Origin: Brachionus koreanus
Lineage: Eukaryota > Rotifera > Eurotatoria > Ploima > Brachionidae
Direction of reading: 5' to 3'
Assembly (NCBI GenBank): GCA_016987375.1
Contig: PJRA01000343.1
Location: 888,036 to 952,035 of the forward strand
Length of the DNA stretch: 64,000 nucleotides
Shown in pieces: positions 1-12,539 of the stretch. The notes beneath the pieces were generated by a model that ran no database searches, was not told the origin of the DNA, and saw only the letters and a list, made by a program, of their open reading frames with translations. A program made the position numbers and the translations under genes. Numbering within the stretch: the stretch's first letter is position 1; each line of letters starts with the position of its first letter.

Positions 1-960
1 TGAATTAACTGAAAAATAATATTTTCAAAAGCAGCACATCGAGTTCTATAAAAAAATCAAATAAAATAATTAGACTTTGTGTAATAACTTTTTTCGGCCT
101 AAATTGCCAACTAGCCTTTTTTAACAAAATCAATAAAAATTAAATTTATATTATTGCAAAAAGAAAGCTTATATTCAACATTGATCTCTTGATCACAAAG
201 CTATTTATCAATCTTGAGTAAAAAAATCCTAATGTTTTCTCTCCACTATTAGATTTTGCCATTGTTTCTATTTAGTTTTCGCTATTCCGTAAATTATATC
301 TTTAATATGGAAAAATAATAACTATTATTTAGTTTGATTATTGCCTGAGCTCGATAGAAAAAAGACTGTTTATCCTATGAACCAAAAAAAATAAAATTGT
401 CGATTGAATTTACTCATAAGAATATAAATCCTAGTTTAGTAAAATCAGTAAAATTTATAATTAACAAAATCTCGTATCTAATTGAATCTAAGGAAAATTT
501 TTTTAATTTGTATAATCTACTTAATGTTTTACTAAAAGTTGATTCAGTATTCAGTCTCAAGATTGAGGTATTTGTCAAATTTGAATTGAATTGATTAAAA
601 TATTTTTTATTTCTTATTCTTTTGTAGTATAAGTATTACTACATCTTCTTTCCAGTTAATTCATAGTACTTTCTCTCTGCTTAACCTTCACCCAGATGGT
701 GATGCCATCCGATTGACTATATATTTATATGTAAAATATTATTAATAAACATTGCATTACACAAAGAAACCTTTTAACATGACCCTTTTGAACGAACCCC
801 GTTTGACAGTATTTTGAATTTATGTAAGCTTAAAAGTGAGAGAAAGCTAACGATATATAAGTATCAGCAAATAAAGCGTCAGTATTATTAAAAAAATATA
901 TATTTGAATTGAATTCTAAGCTAAAGAAAAATTTTAAAATTTATTCACTTATTTGGTTAG

Positions 961-1215
961 ATAGGCTCGAGCATGTTTAGAAGAAATGGTAATGGTCTAG
1001 TATTTGACGGCAAGAGTCAAGACGTTGATGAATTTTTAAACAGTTTTCTTTACGAGACGTTGATGTTCGGATGGAACAAGGAGTCTCAAGTGGTAGAAAT
1101 TAAATGTTGCTTGGTTGGTAAGGCGTTACAGATATAAAATGGTTTATCAAATGTTGAAAAAACGGATGTTGATGAGATTATGCGTGCATTGAGACAAGGC
1201 TGTTTTAAATTTATA
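961..1215 (+). mobile_element. LTR-retrotransposon gag fragment (decayed)
   Basis: An open frame from the ATG at 973 encodes a Gag N-terminal-like stretch: FDGKSQDVDEFLNSF, then GWNKESQVVEIKCCLVGKAL. This follows the order of the capsid-like region of Ty3/gypsy-type Gag (F-G--DV-EF---F, GW, L-GKA). The frame meets a stop at 1135 and continues recognisably to about 1200, so the copy is dead. Just upstream (about 855-885) lie a TATA-like GATATATAAG and an AATAAA, an order seen in LTRs, but I could not find a matching second LTR, so LTR borders are unassigned. No pol region was found downstream. Assignment to an LTR element is fairly sure; the superfamily is inferred. Confidence 0.55.
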
Positions 1216-1363
1216 AAACTTTCCTTTTCTCAGCAAGCCCTAACCCTATTCACAAAAGGACAGTATTTTCTACTTTGACCAAAAAAAGTACAACAAAGGA
1301 CACTTTTGAATGAAAGTTGTTTAAATACATTCCGTACTGTACTAAAATTTCACTTTGCTAAAT

Positions 1364-1390
1364 TTAAGTCAAGTCACTGACTTGACTTAA
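1364..1390. repeat. 27-bp perfect palindrome
   Basis: Arms of 13 bp (TTAAGTCAAGTCA and its exact complement) flank a single C. Related AAGTC/GACTT words continue to about 1415. It lies between the gag remnant and the 3' end of mlst8 and may be part of an LTR or a small foldback element; no function is evident. Confidence 0.6.
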
Positions 1391-1602
1391 GACTTGTGAC
1401 TTAAAAACAAGTCTAGTTTTTTCTGAGTAATAAAAAAATTTTTTTTTTAAATTTTTCTATTTATTTTAGATCATGGAAGCTATTCAAAATTTATAAAAAC
1501 AGCCAAATAAATAAAATATAACAACAATATTTACATTGAAGAAAGTTTTTGATTCGCAAGAAAAATATAACCGGTTGAACTTTGTGTTTGAGGAGAAAAA
1601 GT

Positions 1603-2793
1603 TTAGGTATCGGAGAATGCCAGACAAACAATTGGTTTTTGATGACCGATAAAGTCACGTTTAATTTCACCTGTTTTGACGGCCCAAAGTCTGGCTACTT
1701 TGTCTGACGATGCCGTGAACAAATACTCTGAATCACAAGTGAAAGCCAAATCCCAAATCCATTTTGTTCCACTCGATTTGTTTTCTTTGCACTCGCTTAC
1801 CAAACTAAAATCCACTGTTCGCCAAATTTTAGCTGTACCATCTGCCGATGAAGTTGCCAAAAGTCTAAAATAAATTAAAGAAAAAAATTTTTGTCTCTAA
1901 AAAAAATTAAAAATAAAATTTACGTAGAGTCAGGACTAAATAAACACTTGAGAATATAGCGCTTGTGAAATTGATTTATTTGGCATCTACGCACCATAGT
2001 TGGGCTATCACCTTGACCACCTGATAAAAGCCAATAGAAACAATATCCCTAACAAAAAAAATTTTAATTAAAAGAACTAAATCAAATTTCTTTTATTTTA
2101 CTTCATTATTAACTGCTGCCATCATTGTTCCTTCTTGATTTATGGATATACTTCTAATAGTGCTTTTTGATTCTTCAGGCTTTTTAATCCATTTTTAATT
2201 AATTTTAATTTTGAGTCAACAACAAAAAAATACCATTGTAATAGGCTCTGCAGTGTCGGTTCGAATGTCCCATCTGTACATGTTTCCTTTGTCGTCACCA
2301 TAGACAAATTCAAGTTGATTAGGATGAATAGCCAGTGAAGTAATCGGCATTGAATGATCAAAGCTAGTTGAACATTTAACGTTTCTCATATCCCAAAGCT
2401 TTATGCTTTTGTTTTCACCAGCTGTGTACATACAAGTTCCTTTGTCCTTAAAGCCTATAGAAATCGTGTTCTTAGCCACACCATCCAAGTTCATAAACAA
2501 ATTCTGATTGCTTGATTGAATGTCATAGATACAAACTTGTTGATAGCCACCAGTTACAAGCAGATTTTTGTTCGGATGAAAAGCCATGCAATTAACGTGC
2601 TTAAATAAGCTCAATTAATTTCAATTCAATTTTAAAAGTAAAGTAGATCAAAATTTTTTTTGCAATTTTAGATACTTACACTTTCATTGTGTTGGAGAGT
2701 TTTGTAGCACATTGCATTATGTGGGTGCCACAAACGGATCATGTGGTCGTAGCCCGAAGTGGCAAACAAAATTTGGTTACTTGTCAAGTTCAT
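1603..2793 (-). CDS. mlst8: mLST8 / GbetaL, WD40 subunit of TOR complexes
   Basis: WD40 propeller protein expected to bind the TOR kinase domain in TORC1 and TORC2. Five exons read on the minus strand: 2793-2680, 2599-2234, 2179-2102, 2048-1924 and 1864-1603, with introns of 80, 54, 53 and 59 nt, all GT-AG, giving 314 residues (human mLST8 has 326). The start [20 protein letters not shown] matches the family start ILATAGYDHTVRFW. Other matches are [12 protein letters not shown] in exon 2, MAAVN in exon 3, LSGGQGDSP and FSPDST across exons 4-5, and the ending [20 protein letters not shown], which is nearly diagnostic (human [20 protein letters not shown]). All repeats are present and no frame is broken. 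Exon 3 and the exon 2/3 junction are the least conserved parts. The gene stands alone; the next gene is nearly 8 kb away. Confidence 0.95.
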
Positions 2794-2829
2794 CGTACGT
2801 TCAGAAGCAGTTTTAATATTCTTGTTTCG

Positions 2830-4660
2830 GTACACCCTATTTCTATAAATTGAAATCTATTTAGTTTTTGTAAATTTTTTTAAATAACTAACATTCCTAT
2901 TGTATCTTAATTTAATTTATCAAACAGTACTTATATCATACGATTCATTGAGAAAAAAAAAGAGAATATTGAGTCTATATTAAAGAATTTAGAGAAAAAA
3001 TTCAAATCACGTGCTATTACATTATTTAAGTATTATGCAAGTTTATAATAATGAAACCAACATAACAAAATTTTAATAAATGATTTAGTTTAGAATTTTT
3101 AAATTGAAAGTTTTGAAAAAAATTATTTATTTTTTTAAGTTAGCATTTAAAAGACTGGATTTAGTTATTCATAATTTCAATCCTTTTTTGCTTAAATATT
3201 TTTTCATTTTTATTATTTCAAGCACAAGTATAAACTTTATTTTAATTGTTAGAGAACAATTACAAATTAATTAAAATTAATTCAAAATAATAATATTATT
3301 TTAAAAAATGAATTCAATCCTACACATGGATGCTTAAAAATAAAATTAATCGTATAGAAAAATTTATTATTATGTTTAAAAGTTCACTTTAAAAGGATTG
3401 TCATATTTAATAATTAAATATATCAAATTGAATCAATAAAAGTTAATCTTAAAAAAATAAAGATAATAAAAATTAAGAAGCAGTTGAATTAACATTTAAA
3501 AGTATCAAAATAACAGCTCTTTTCACTTTTAAAATTTAATTTTGCTTAATTATTTATTTGTTTTCTGTACCGAGCTAATGCCTCTTTATATATTAAAATA
3601 AAAAAAAAATAAAAAAAAAAATATTTAAGTAAAAATAAGATAGACTAAAAAATAGAAAAAAATAAAATAAAAATTAGATAAATTTAGATACATATTTTGC
3701 TTAGAATTAAATTTTAGTTTAAATATAACAATGTTTCCTGTTATTATTATTTTTATTTTATTTGTTTTTCTGTTCGAGAATAAGCTCCTTCAAATTAAAA
3801 AAGAAAAACAAAATTTGAATATTTAAAAAAAAACGTTTAAAATATTTTAAATATTGAATAATAATGTTTGTTTAATACATAAGAAATTAATATTTAGATG
3901 AGAAACAAAAAATAATAATTAAAGAATTGACTATTTAGGCTATTGAAGGTATTGTCTAAATAAGTAAAACAAATAAGGTAATATGAGAATCAGAAAAAGA
4001 TTAACATGGAAATGATTTTAAGAGTCAGATAAAATTTTGTATTATTAAATAGAAGCTATATAGAGGAGTAAGATTCTGTGTCTCTTAAAGCCCATTTATA
4101 ACAGATTTAAACTGTGTAATATTAAGCAAAGTAAAATTTTAGATCAAATTTTAATTTTCAAAAATGATGAAAAAATTTTAAATGCGCAATTAAATTTCAT
4201 TGCAGATTTTTGAATTTTTGTAACGTTTCAGAGCTTTATTTTTGAACTGTTGAAAAATAATTTTAGAAATAAATTCAGTGACTTATATCTAATTTTTCTT
4301 GTATATTTTTCAAAAATTAAAGTTAAATGAGTTATTGTATAAAAATTATTTAGACATCGATATAAGAAAAAAATATTATATTAAAATTCAGTAAAAAAAA
4401 CGTTTATACAGCATATCTTATTTTGATGTTTTTAAAAAATTAACAGTTTGGTATTCTTGACTAAATTGTTAAAAAAATTGAATCAATTTTCACACTTCAA
4501 AATTATATTATAAAATTACGCCACGTTCATGTATTCGGCGATGACAAAAAAAGATCTACGGTTATTTAATTTAAATCATAATTAAATAAGAATTTAATTT
4601 TAATTTTTAAATCTATTAATTAATTTTTAACATCATTTTTTAATACTATATTTTACTATA
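2830..4660. other. AT-rich stretch without recognisable genes
   Basis: Homopolymer runs and short A/T words upstream of mlst8. I see no ORF with coding character, no RNA gene and no clear transposon. The mlst8 promoter and 5' UTR should lie within the first few hundred bases, but no specific element can be named. Confidence 0.6.
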
Positions 4661-4663
4661 TTT

Positions 4664-4710
4664 ACATCGCCTTTTGGCGTTTATTGATTTGAATAAATAA
4701 ATATATAATT
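4664..4710 (+). repeat. LINE-type 3' tail with stem-loop and TAAA run
   Basis: ACATCGCCTTTTGGCG forms a short stem-loop and is followed by TTTATTGA and an AATAAATAAA run. A closely related copy lies at 52999-53057 in the same orientation. Conserved stem-loop plus simple-repeat tails are typical 3' ends of non-LTR retrotransposons; the body of this element is missing. Confidence 0.45.
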
Positions 4711-4724
4711 TATATTTATACTTG

Positions 4725-5250
4725 ACTATGGCATCAAACAGAAACATAGAGAATGGACTGTCTAAAGTTAAAAGTGCCTTTGCAAGACTCAAACCAGTTA
4801 CAGCAATAAAGCAAAGCTTAAACTGTAAAAAAGTATAGTAAAAGCAAAACTAATGTATGGTAATGAATGCTGGGGATGTCTGAAACTGACAGAAATACAT
4901 TACACACTTGTAGCTTAAGAAGTATTTAAAAAATACACTAGCCTGATACACTAACAAATGACGAACTATACAAAAGAACAAATTCGGAATCAATAAGCCT
5001 GTGCATAAAAAACAAAAGATTACGATAGCTAGGACATATACTTAAGATGGAAAAAATCGAATAACAAAAAGAGCTTCGCAATGAACATCGCAGGGCAGGC
5101 AAAAGGTAAGAAGACTGGCAATGACTTGGAAGGCAACAATAATGAAAGAGCTGACTGAAATGAGAATGACATTGAGTGAAACAAAGGTAGAGGCAAAAGA
5201 TCGACTTAAGTTGAAATCATAAGTAATAACCCTATGCACAAGTAGCGTAA
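4725..5250 (+). mobile_element. Non-LTR retrotransposon, 3' end of ORF2 (decayed)
   Basis: Translated fragments follow the C-terminal region of LINE endonuclease-reverse transcriptase proteins in order: words resembling TNEELYKRTNS, then LGHILRM-like (about 5030), then a GR-P-like stretch, TWKATIMKELTEM and AKDRLKLKS near 5210. Many stops and frameshifts interrupt it. Positions 4765-4895 match 13190-13321 closely, so at least two copies exist in this window. The exact LINE clade cannot be set by eye. Confidence 0.5.
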
Positions 5251-7547
5251 AGGGAAAAAAAATTTACTTAATTATTTTTACAATTTTTAAGTAATTCAGA
5301 CACAGGTAACCGTAATAGGAGAAAGGTTCGCTGCATCTATTACCAGCACCTCAAATGTGTAATTAACAAGCAATTATGAGAGGATACGGATCTAAAATGG
5401 TTAGGTTTATAAACTATTTAATCTAAAACTTGAGTGAAAAATTCTTAACTAGATTAAACAAAAATATTTTGTTAACTGTTGAAAAAAAAAAACAATAAAT
5501 ACCAATCGAAAGATAATCTCACAAACTTGAATTATTTGTTATAAATAAAAATGATGACCTGAAAAGATTTTTTTTTTCAAAATATAATTTTTTAAATAAA
5601 ACTAATTTCTATATCAAATTTATTAATAAAAGACCAAATTAATCTACTCTATTTAGTTCAAAACAATTTTTTTTTTTTCCATTCTTAAATTCTAAAAAAA
5701 AAAGTCATTTCAATTATTTAAAAAAAAAATCAATAAGTAGACTCTTAGTTAAATTAAATTGCTTTAAAATTTCTCACTGAGGCGTTAGATTATTTTGTGC
5801 TAATTTAAAAAAAACTGTCTCGGAGCTTAATTTAAACCTAATTTTTTTCGGACAACATAGCTGAATTTGAAACATTCTTTGAAAATTTGAGGAAATAATT
5901 AACCCCATGAACGAAAGTCAGATTTTTACTAAACTGGCAATCAATACGAACACTCCATTCATACTTGTACTTATATTTAAGATGAACAAAATTAAAACTT
6001 ATAAGAGCAAAATAAATTAATTTATCAATTCTCAATAGGATTCAAGATTTTTATATAAATAATGGCTTTGTGATAACAAGATGTTTTTAATTTACAAGAA
6101 ACACTGAATTAATTATGGTGGGAAAGTGAGAAATTTAACAACGGTAATAAGGCTATGTTTTTTTGTATACAGAAATGTGCTTTATTTAAATATTTGACTT
6201 ATGAAAATTAAAGACAGATAGATGTGTCTGCTGAGCCATGTGTGGATATGGATCTAGTTATCTTAATTTGATTTAAAAATTTTAGACTTCTTAAAAAAGA
6301 TTAGATTATCTTTAAACAAAAGAAAAAAGAAATATTAATGATAAGAAAATAATAAACAAAAAGAATTCTAAAATAAACTAGTTAACAATTGTTTTGATTC
6401 CTATGCGGAACTTTTTTTCAAGTTTATTGTGCGATTCAGTCAATTAAATTGAAAAATAATATTTATAAATGTTCTAAATTGATCAAATCATAAACAGTAC
6501 TCTCAGGCATTCTAAATTTTAACAATTTTGAAAATTTCCTCAAAAATTGTAAACAAAATTGTCAGCTTTAATTTTAAAATAATAATCATTAAGACTGATT
6601 GAAGCTGACGTAGATTATCTGACTCAAAAGTTGATCTGTCCGACTAAAATTGATCATTTTATTTTTCTTTTAGTAATATTGAATATTGAAATAAATCATT
6701 TATTTCAATATTCAATTGATAAAAATTAATAAAAATTTAAAAATTTTCAAATTCTACTTGGTCTACTTTTTTTTTTTGCTTTTCAGCATTTAACTAGTAT
6801 TTATCATTTTCACATAATGAACTCTATGTGATAGCTAATTGACCTTATATTTGTTTAATTTTATTCGTTTAATAAATATGTTTTTTACGATGATTATTGC
6901 GCCTACTTTGTTCATTTTGATTTTATATTTTAATTTCTTACATTTACTTGTTAACAAATGCCCTTCAGGTTTAGTGAAATAAGATATTTTTGGTATTTCG
7001 TCAGATATGAAATAATCAATTTTTTATCAAAATTGTCAGATGTTGCTTTAAAAAATGTCAGGTAATATTAGATAAAAAAAAAATTTACTACAACTTATTC
7101 AAGATTCTAGTAATTACTTAAAGTTTAAGCCACATTGTCAATTATTTTATCGATATAGAAAGGGATTTTTATCATAAAATAGTTACAATTACAAAATGAT
7201 TTTTTCCAAAAAATTCTAAATTTTAAATAAAAATTATACATCTTAGTCAAAATTATCTCACACTTTATATTTTTTTATCTGCCAGTTAATTAAATTATTC
7301 ATTTGAGAAGTTTCCTAATACATGTAGTTACAGTAAATTTATGTAAACATTTACTAAAAGCTAAAACACTAATGCATTAAAGCATTTTGGATTTAACAAT
7401 GTATTTAGAAACAAGCATTCATGATATTTTTTCTTTTTCTTTGTATTAATTTTATCATTTTTCTTTTTCCGCTCTAAAAGTTACTTTAAAAAAAAAGAGA
7501 AAAAATTGAAAACTCGAAAGCTTAAACTTATATCATTAAAAAACTTT
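5251..7547. other. Gene-free AT-rich stretch
   Basis: Low-complexity A/T sequence with long A or T runs. I see no coding exons, tRNAs or complete transposons. Confidence 0.55.
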
Positions 7548-7555
7548 TTACTTTA

Positions 7556-7892
7556 GGCAAATTGAAGTTTATGATCAAATTAAAATGATCATGCTCAAGA
7601 GTTATCATTGAAAAAAGATTTTAAAATATTTTTGAGTAAAAAATTTATTGCAGAAGCATGTTTTCAAATTAAACATTCAATGCTCAACTTGATTTTTTAT
7701 GTCTGCAAGTTTCTACAAAAGATTTCTGAATGCAGAATTATCCACAATAGATGGATATCGTTTAACTTGTTATGCTAAACATGAAAACATTTTTCTGCAT
7801 TTAATTTTTCATTTAAAAAACTTCTTAGAAATTTGTAAAAAAATTATATTTGAGCATGATCATAAAATTTTGATCATAATCTTCAATATGCC
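7556..7892 (+). mobile_element. 337-bp MITE, full length, with 8-bp target duplication
   Basis: Begins GGCAAATTGAAG and ends CTTCAATATGCC, with terminal inverted repeats of about 43 bp (inner ends at TGATCATGCTCAA and TTGAGCATGATCA). It is flanked on both sides by the identical octamer TTACTTTA (7548-7555 and 7893-7900). A second copy of the same length lies at 58957-59293 in the opposite orientation, and a broken one at 32703-33248. An 8-bp target duplication fits hAT, P or Merlin superfamilies; the GG start of the termini would fit Merlin, a remnant of which lies at 13.5 kb, but that link is inference. An open frame of about 80 codons crossing the right part is not a gene. Confidence 0.85.
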
Positions 7893-9032
7893 TTACTTTA
7901 GAAATAAAATACTATCATTTATTTATGCTAAAACATTTTAGATACTGTGATAGTAATAGCTATCAACATGAGATAAATTATATTTCAAATTAAATAAAAT
8001 AAGAAATATAATAAATTTAATAATAAATAAAATTCTGAATGATTGTGCCTTATTGGAATTTTTTAATTTATTCCTACAATTTTTAAAAATCTTTTGGGTT
8101 TAGAGTTCAAAAGTTTTGATGCATATTTGATATTGATATGAGACTATTTTTCAATTGAAAACACATTATTCTTAAAGAAGATTTTTGTTCTAATTTTTTA
8201 AGCAAGCTTAAACTAATTTTCATTTAATTGATTGAACTATATCCAACTTATATCTTTCAATTTGATTGAAAATTAATCTGAATCTGAAATGATAAAAAAA
8301 ACTCTAAGAAATATTTGGATTTTAGGATTGATAAATGTCATGATATTTTTTTGTTTCAAAAATCAATTTATTTATTCGAAGATTTTTTTTCAATAAAAAT
8401 ACAACAAATAAGATCAATTTACTAATGTTTTGATTCAAAACAACATTTTAAATCCTTTATATTTTTATTTTGAAGTATAAATCAATAAAAATTTTGTTTG
8501 TGCAAACGAAATAAAAGTAAAAAATGCGTGTTAAAATAAAGCCGACATGCAACAGTACTAATAAAAAGATTTTTGAATAGTGTATAGGAATTAAACCAAC
8601 TCAATTTAATTTTTATTCCATATTAAATAAAACAAAATTTAATTAAGCAAAAAAAAATTTCGTGACTACACTATGGGATTAATGATTGATTGAAATATAA
8701 CTAAATAAAAATTAAAACCCAAATGACCATGCGAATGCTGATTAAAAATTACATTTTTTGTTTTTACTAGTCTGTCAACTTAGTTTAATTTTATAAATGG
8801 CATGATTTGGTCGTTTTTTCAAGCTAGACACTTCAAATTTTCGCCAAAATGCTCTAAATAGAATGAAGACTTAAAAAACATATTTTTTTTAATATAACTT
8901 AATTTAAATACCAGAAAAAAAAACAAAAAAAATCCTAATTTTTGTGTATGGTCAGTTTGTGACTTTTTAGACCCCCCATGTCATGGACTCGTCGATTTAA
9001 AAAATAAACTTTTTTATCTATTGTTTAACACT

Positions 9033-9649
9033 AGAAGCACCAAACGAGTCAAATGAAAAATTCTTTCTAATTGTAATAATTATTGGTTGAAAAATACCAA
9101 AAAATTGATGAATTTTTTTTCTTTTTTTTCTTGATTTTTTATTCAAGAAAAGAAAAAATATATATTTTAATCAGTATCTGAGATTTCGTTTTCTGTTAAG
9201 ATAGAATTTTCATTATCTCTATGGTCACGGTCACAATCTATACAAATATGATACAGATTTACAAAAATTAAATTTCAGAAAGAAAATTTTTTCTAATATA
9301 GCAAAAATGATTAAATTTCTGATGTATTAATTAATTATCTGATGTTTTTCTGATGTAAAATTTAACCATTTTTAATTTTTATGCAATTATATCGTCATTA
9401 AATGTTATTTTTTTTCAGAAAAAATTTGTTATCATAATGTTTTAATATGTATATATAATTGTAAAAAATTTGAATTTCTATGTACTAATTGGATTAAATT
9501 AAATAATTTAAAAAAGAGAAATAAATTTAGAATATTAAAATAGATTTCGTGGTATCCCAACATTTATTTAAATAGTAAAAGAAAATTATTAAACTATTAT
9601 CAATGTAAAAAAAAAATCCATGATTTTTTTAAACCCTTTTGGTGCTTCT
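9033..9649. repeat. Inverted-repeat pair AGAAGCACCAAA, possible MITE
   Basis: AGAAGCACCAAA at 9033-9044 is exactly inverted at 9638-9649, with weaker similarity inward. A TTAA stands just outside the left repeat (9025) but not the right one, so target duplication is unproven. It sits immediately upstream of a piggyBac-like coding remnant and may be an end of the same element. Confidence 0.35.
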
Positions 9650-9774
9650 TTTGCTTATTGCTCATTTACTTTAATGATTTTTGAAAAAATTTTTTTTCAT
9701 AAAAATTAAAATCAAAAAATTTTCATAATCAATTAATTTTGATTATAAAATTAAGCTCTTTAGTTCCTAAGAAA

Positions 9775-10330
9775 TGCTGATAAAATCCAATAAAAATGAT
9801 TATGAGGATAATGATTTTATGGAAAAAATTGATTTATCTAATCAACCTAATACTGAATATGAGTAAGATAATTAAAACCCTGAAGAAGAATAACAAACAA
9901 ATATAGATAAAACTTCTAAAAATGAAACGATGTGGATAAGATTGAATGATGGAGAAGAAACAAGTCTGAGAAAGAGATAAAAGTTGAACCAACAAATTTT
10001 GCTGCACGGCAAATAAATGAGACTAGATTGCAATTTTATAGATTTTTTTGATTTCTGTGCATGCAAAATTAATTATTGAATTGTACGAATTTTAACTCGA
10101 AAGCTGTGAATCCTAAAATTTGATTTCCAAAAGAAGATATATTAGATTTTATGTGTTATCCTTTATGCATTTTAGTACTTAACGTACAAAAAAAATTTCG
10201 GTCTTTGAGTAAAAAAAAAATCAATTTTGAAGTGGTTCATGTCTTTTTTAATAAAAAAAAATTCCTGCATTTGAAAAAAAAATGGCATCAATTCTTTAAA
10301 ATAAAATTAGTCAAAAATAATAAAAGCTAA
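9775..10330 (+). mobile_element. piggyBac-like transposase remnant
   Basis: Acidic words resembling the piggyBac N-terminal region are followed by MWIRLNDGEE and, in another frame, by PTNFAARQIN, CTNFNSKAVN and KEDILDFM-like words. Their order resembles PGBD proteins (an -P-N-ARR- segment, then ---TN------, then W---E---F-G). Several stops and at least two frame changes are present and the catalytic aspartates are not visible. The assignment rests on weak motif order only. Confidence 0.35.
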
Positions 10331-10623
10331 AATTATATATAAAAATTGAATTTGAATTTTTTTAAATAAATTTGGCGTGTCATTCCAATTTTTTATTCTA
10401 TAAGACAAATTAAATGTCGCTCTTAGACTAATTTTATTCATGTGTATAAACGAAAAAAAAAATTTTTTAATTTATATAAATAGTTATTTGAGAAAATTTT
10501 TAGAACAAAAAAATGAAATTGCAGATTATTGGCTAATATTCATAAACTTGTTTAAATTTTAAAAAATCCTAATCCATTTAGACCATTAAATATTGGCAAA
10601 AGCAAAAGTTTCTAAGCATTAGA

Positions 10624-12256
10624 ATGTCAACTAAAGATGAAAACAGTCCCACTGAGTCTTTGGACATAAATGACCAAAATGAGCTCGACTATGAAGAAGA
10701 CGACCAAATGAACAATTCCAAAGCAAAAACCAACAGTGATATGAAACAAGAAGAGGAAAGCGATGGAGAAATTAAATCGGATTTGGACGATGGAGAAGTA
10801 GTACGGGTTTTTTTGCAAAGTCTAAATTAAATTCAAAATTTCTAATCAGTATATTATTAGGAAAGTCCTAGTTCTAAGAAACACGATGATTCTGAAGAAA
10901 AAAACGACCAACATGAAGCCAAAATAGAGGATAAAAAAGAGGAAAAAAATTCTGAAGAAGAGGGTGAGATAAATGATGGCGAAAAGGTCAAAAAAGCCTT
11001 CATACCCAAAGTTTTGTGCAAATATTATCAACGTGGTAAATGCAATTGGGGCCGAAGCTGCAAATTTCTTCATCCAGGAGTAAACGATACAGGCAACTAC
11101 AACTTTCTCGAATTTCAAGATCCGACCGCACAAATATTCGCTCAAAGATCGGCTCCTCAAATGGAGTCTACGACTGGTCTTGCTCGACCTGTTGAGGAAA
11201 AAACCGAAACCGCTTGGGAACGAGCCCTTCGACAAGCGAAGGAAATGAAAGAAAAAGCCATGAAACGCAAACAAATGGAAAAAGATCAGTTTGATGACAA
11301 AAAAATGAATTTAAGCTTAAAAGACTTTGAAAATGAAAAAGAAAATGACGAACGCTATGTAAATGTTGAAACAAATTACAATGTTGATGATGAAATGGAA
11401 GATCAGGAAATTTTAGAATTCAAATCGCGAAGATTAGACAGTCGTGGAGATGATACTGATCATTATCAATCATTTCGAAGTTCCCATAAAGTAATCAATA
11501 AATTTATTAATAAAAATTTTTTTTTTTTATTAATTTTTTTTTATCCACAAGTCGCATGATTCTTATAATCAAAATAGATCGAGAATGAACAAAAATTTTG
11601 ACAGAAGATCTCCTTCGCCTAGAACAAGAACGATCAATTCAAACAAAACTCGTGGAGATTCTTGGCACGACCCGTGGGATAGGTCTAGAGCAGGACGAAA
11701 AGGACAAGAGAGAAGAAGATCTGACAGCTATAGTTCATCAAGTTCAAGATCTAGGTCGCGATCAAGGTCTAAAAGCAGATCGGCCAGTCGAAGTTCTTAT
11801 TCGAGTAGAAGTTCATACAGTTCGCGAAGTAGTTCCAGGTCGTCACGATCTAGATCTGCGTCCTACCGAGGCAAGAAAGGTGTTGACAAAGGCAAAAAAG
11901 ACTCATCCGGATCAAAGCCTTTGCCTGGACGACAAGTTTCCGACTTGTCGATGAAAAAGGCGCTAGGAGGAACTAAGCGAAAGACAAGAAGTAGAAGCAA
12001 TTCATCGGCGAGTAGCTATTCGTCTAGTAAGTCAGATGAATCATCGTCATCTGGATCAAGTGACGATGGATCCTATAGCGATGAAGACAAGCAAAAACAG
12101 ACCAAGTCTAAGAGATCATTGGATTCGAAACAATCGCAGTCAAAACGAGCCAAAATGTCACCAAGCAAGTCTAAAGGAGACAAAAAACAAATGATCAAAG
12201 ATCAGCTCAAACTGTTGGAGAGTGCTTTGAGCAAAAAGAAAGCAATGGCCAAATAG
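10624..12256 (+). CDS. zc3h18: ZC3H18-like CCCH zinc-finger / SR-rich nuclear RNA protein
   Basis: Homologue of ZC3H18, which links the nuclear cap-binding complex to RNA export and exosome decay. Three exons: 10624-10797, 10861-11490 and 11552-12256, introns of 63 and 61 nt, 502 residues. Order along the protein: acidic N-terminus rich in E/D/K; one CCCH finger (CKYYQRGKCNWGRSCKFLHP, about residues 110-129) with the family's HPG---GNY sequence just after it; AWERALRQAKEM, matching the human AWERGLRHAKE block; a charged middle; WHDPWDRS, matching human WKDPWRRS; a long RS/SR-rich tract; and a basic C-terminal helix KDQLKLLESALSKKKA, matching human LLKQLKAVEDAIARKRA. These blocks in this order make the assignment strong. 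The protein is about half the human length, mainly through shorter low-complexity parts. An AATAAA at 12327 is a likely poly(A) signal. Confidence 0.92.
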
Positions 12257-12539
12257 ATCTAGATTAATAGATTAATTAATAACGACACAAACTCGTTATG
12301 TCTATAAACGTTTATTTGTTTTTGAAAATAAAAATTTTGTTAATTATTGTTTTAGGCATTTGGTCTCTAAGCGTACAGATGGCCTTGCTTGTCACATTTT
12401 TAAAAATTCTTAATATATTACTTCAAGTTTGAATAGTTGTATTGTTAGAAATTTATTTAAAATTTTTAATAAATAAATAAAAATATAATTATTATTTAAA
12501 AAAAAAAAACAATTTATTTTAGAAAAAAATTTTCTCAAT

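Noticed and set aside
397..594. 65-codon frame near the window start
   Set aside because: Lys/Asn/Phe/Ile-rich composition of random AT-rich DNA, no motif, no splice partners.
7699..7941. 80-codon open frame
   Set aside because: It lies mostly inside the 337-bp MITE and simply reads its inverted repeat; no ATG-initiated gene is supported.
10846..11374. Minus-strand frames across zc3h18
   Set aside because: Antisense shadows of the zc3h18 exons; the plus-strand product is clearly conserved.
11598..11954. 118-codon plus-strand frame inside zc3h18 exon 3
   Set aside because: Alternative frame of the RS-repeat region; the repeats generate long open shadows.
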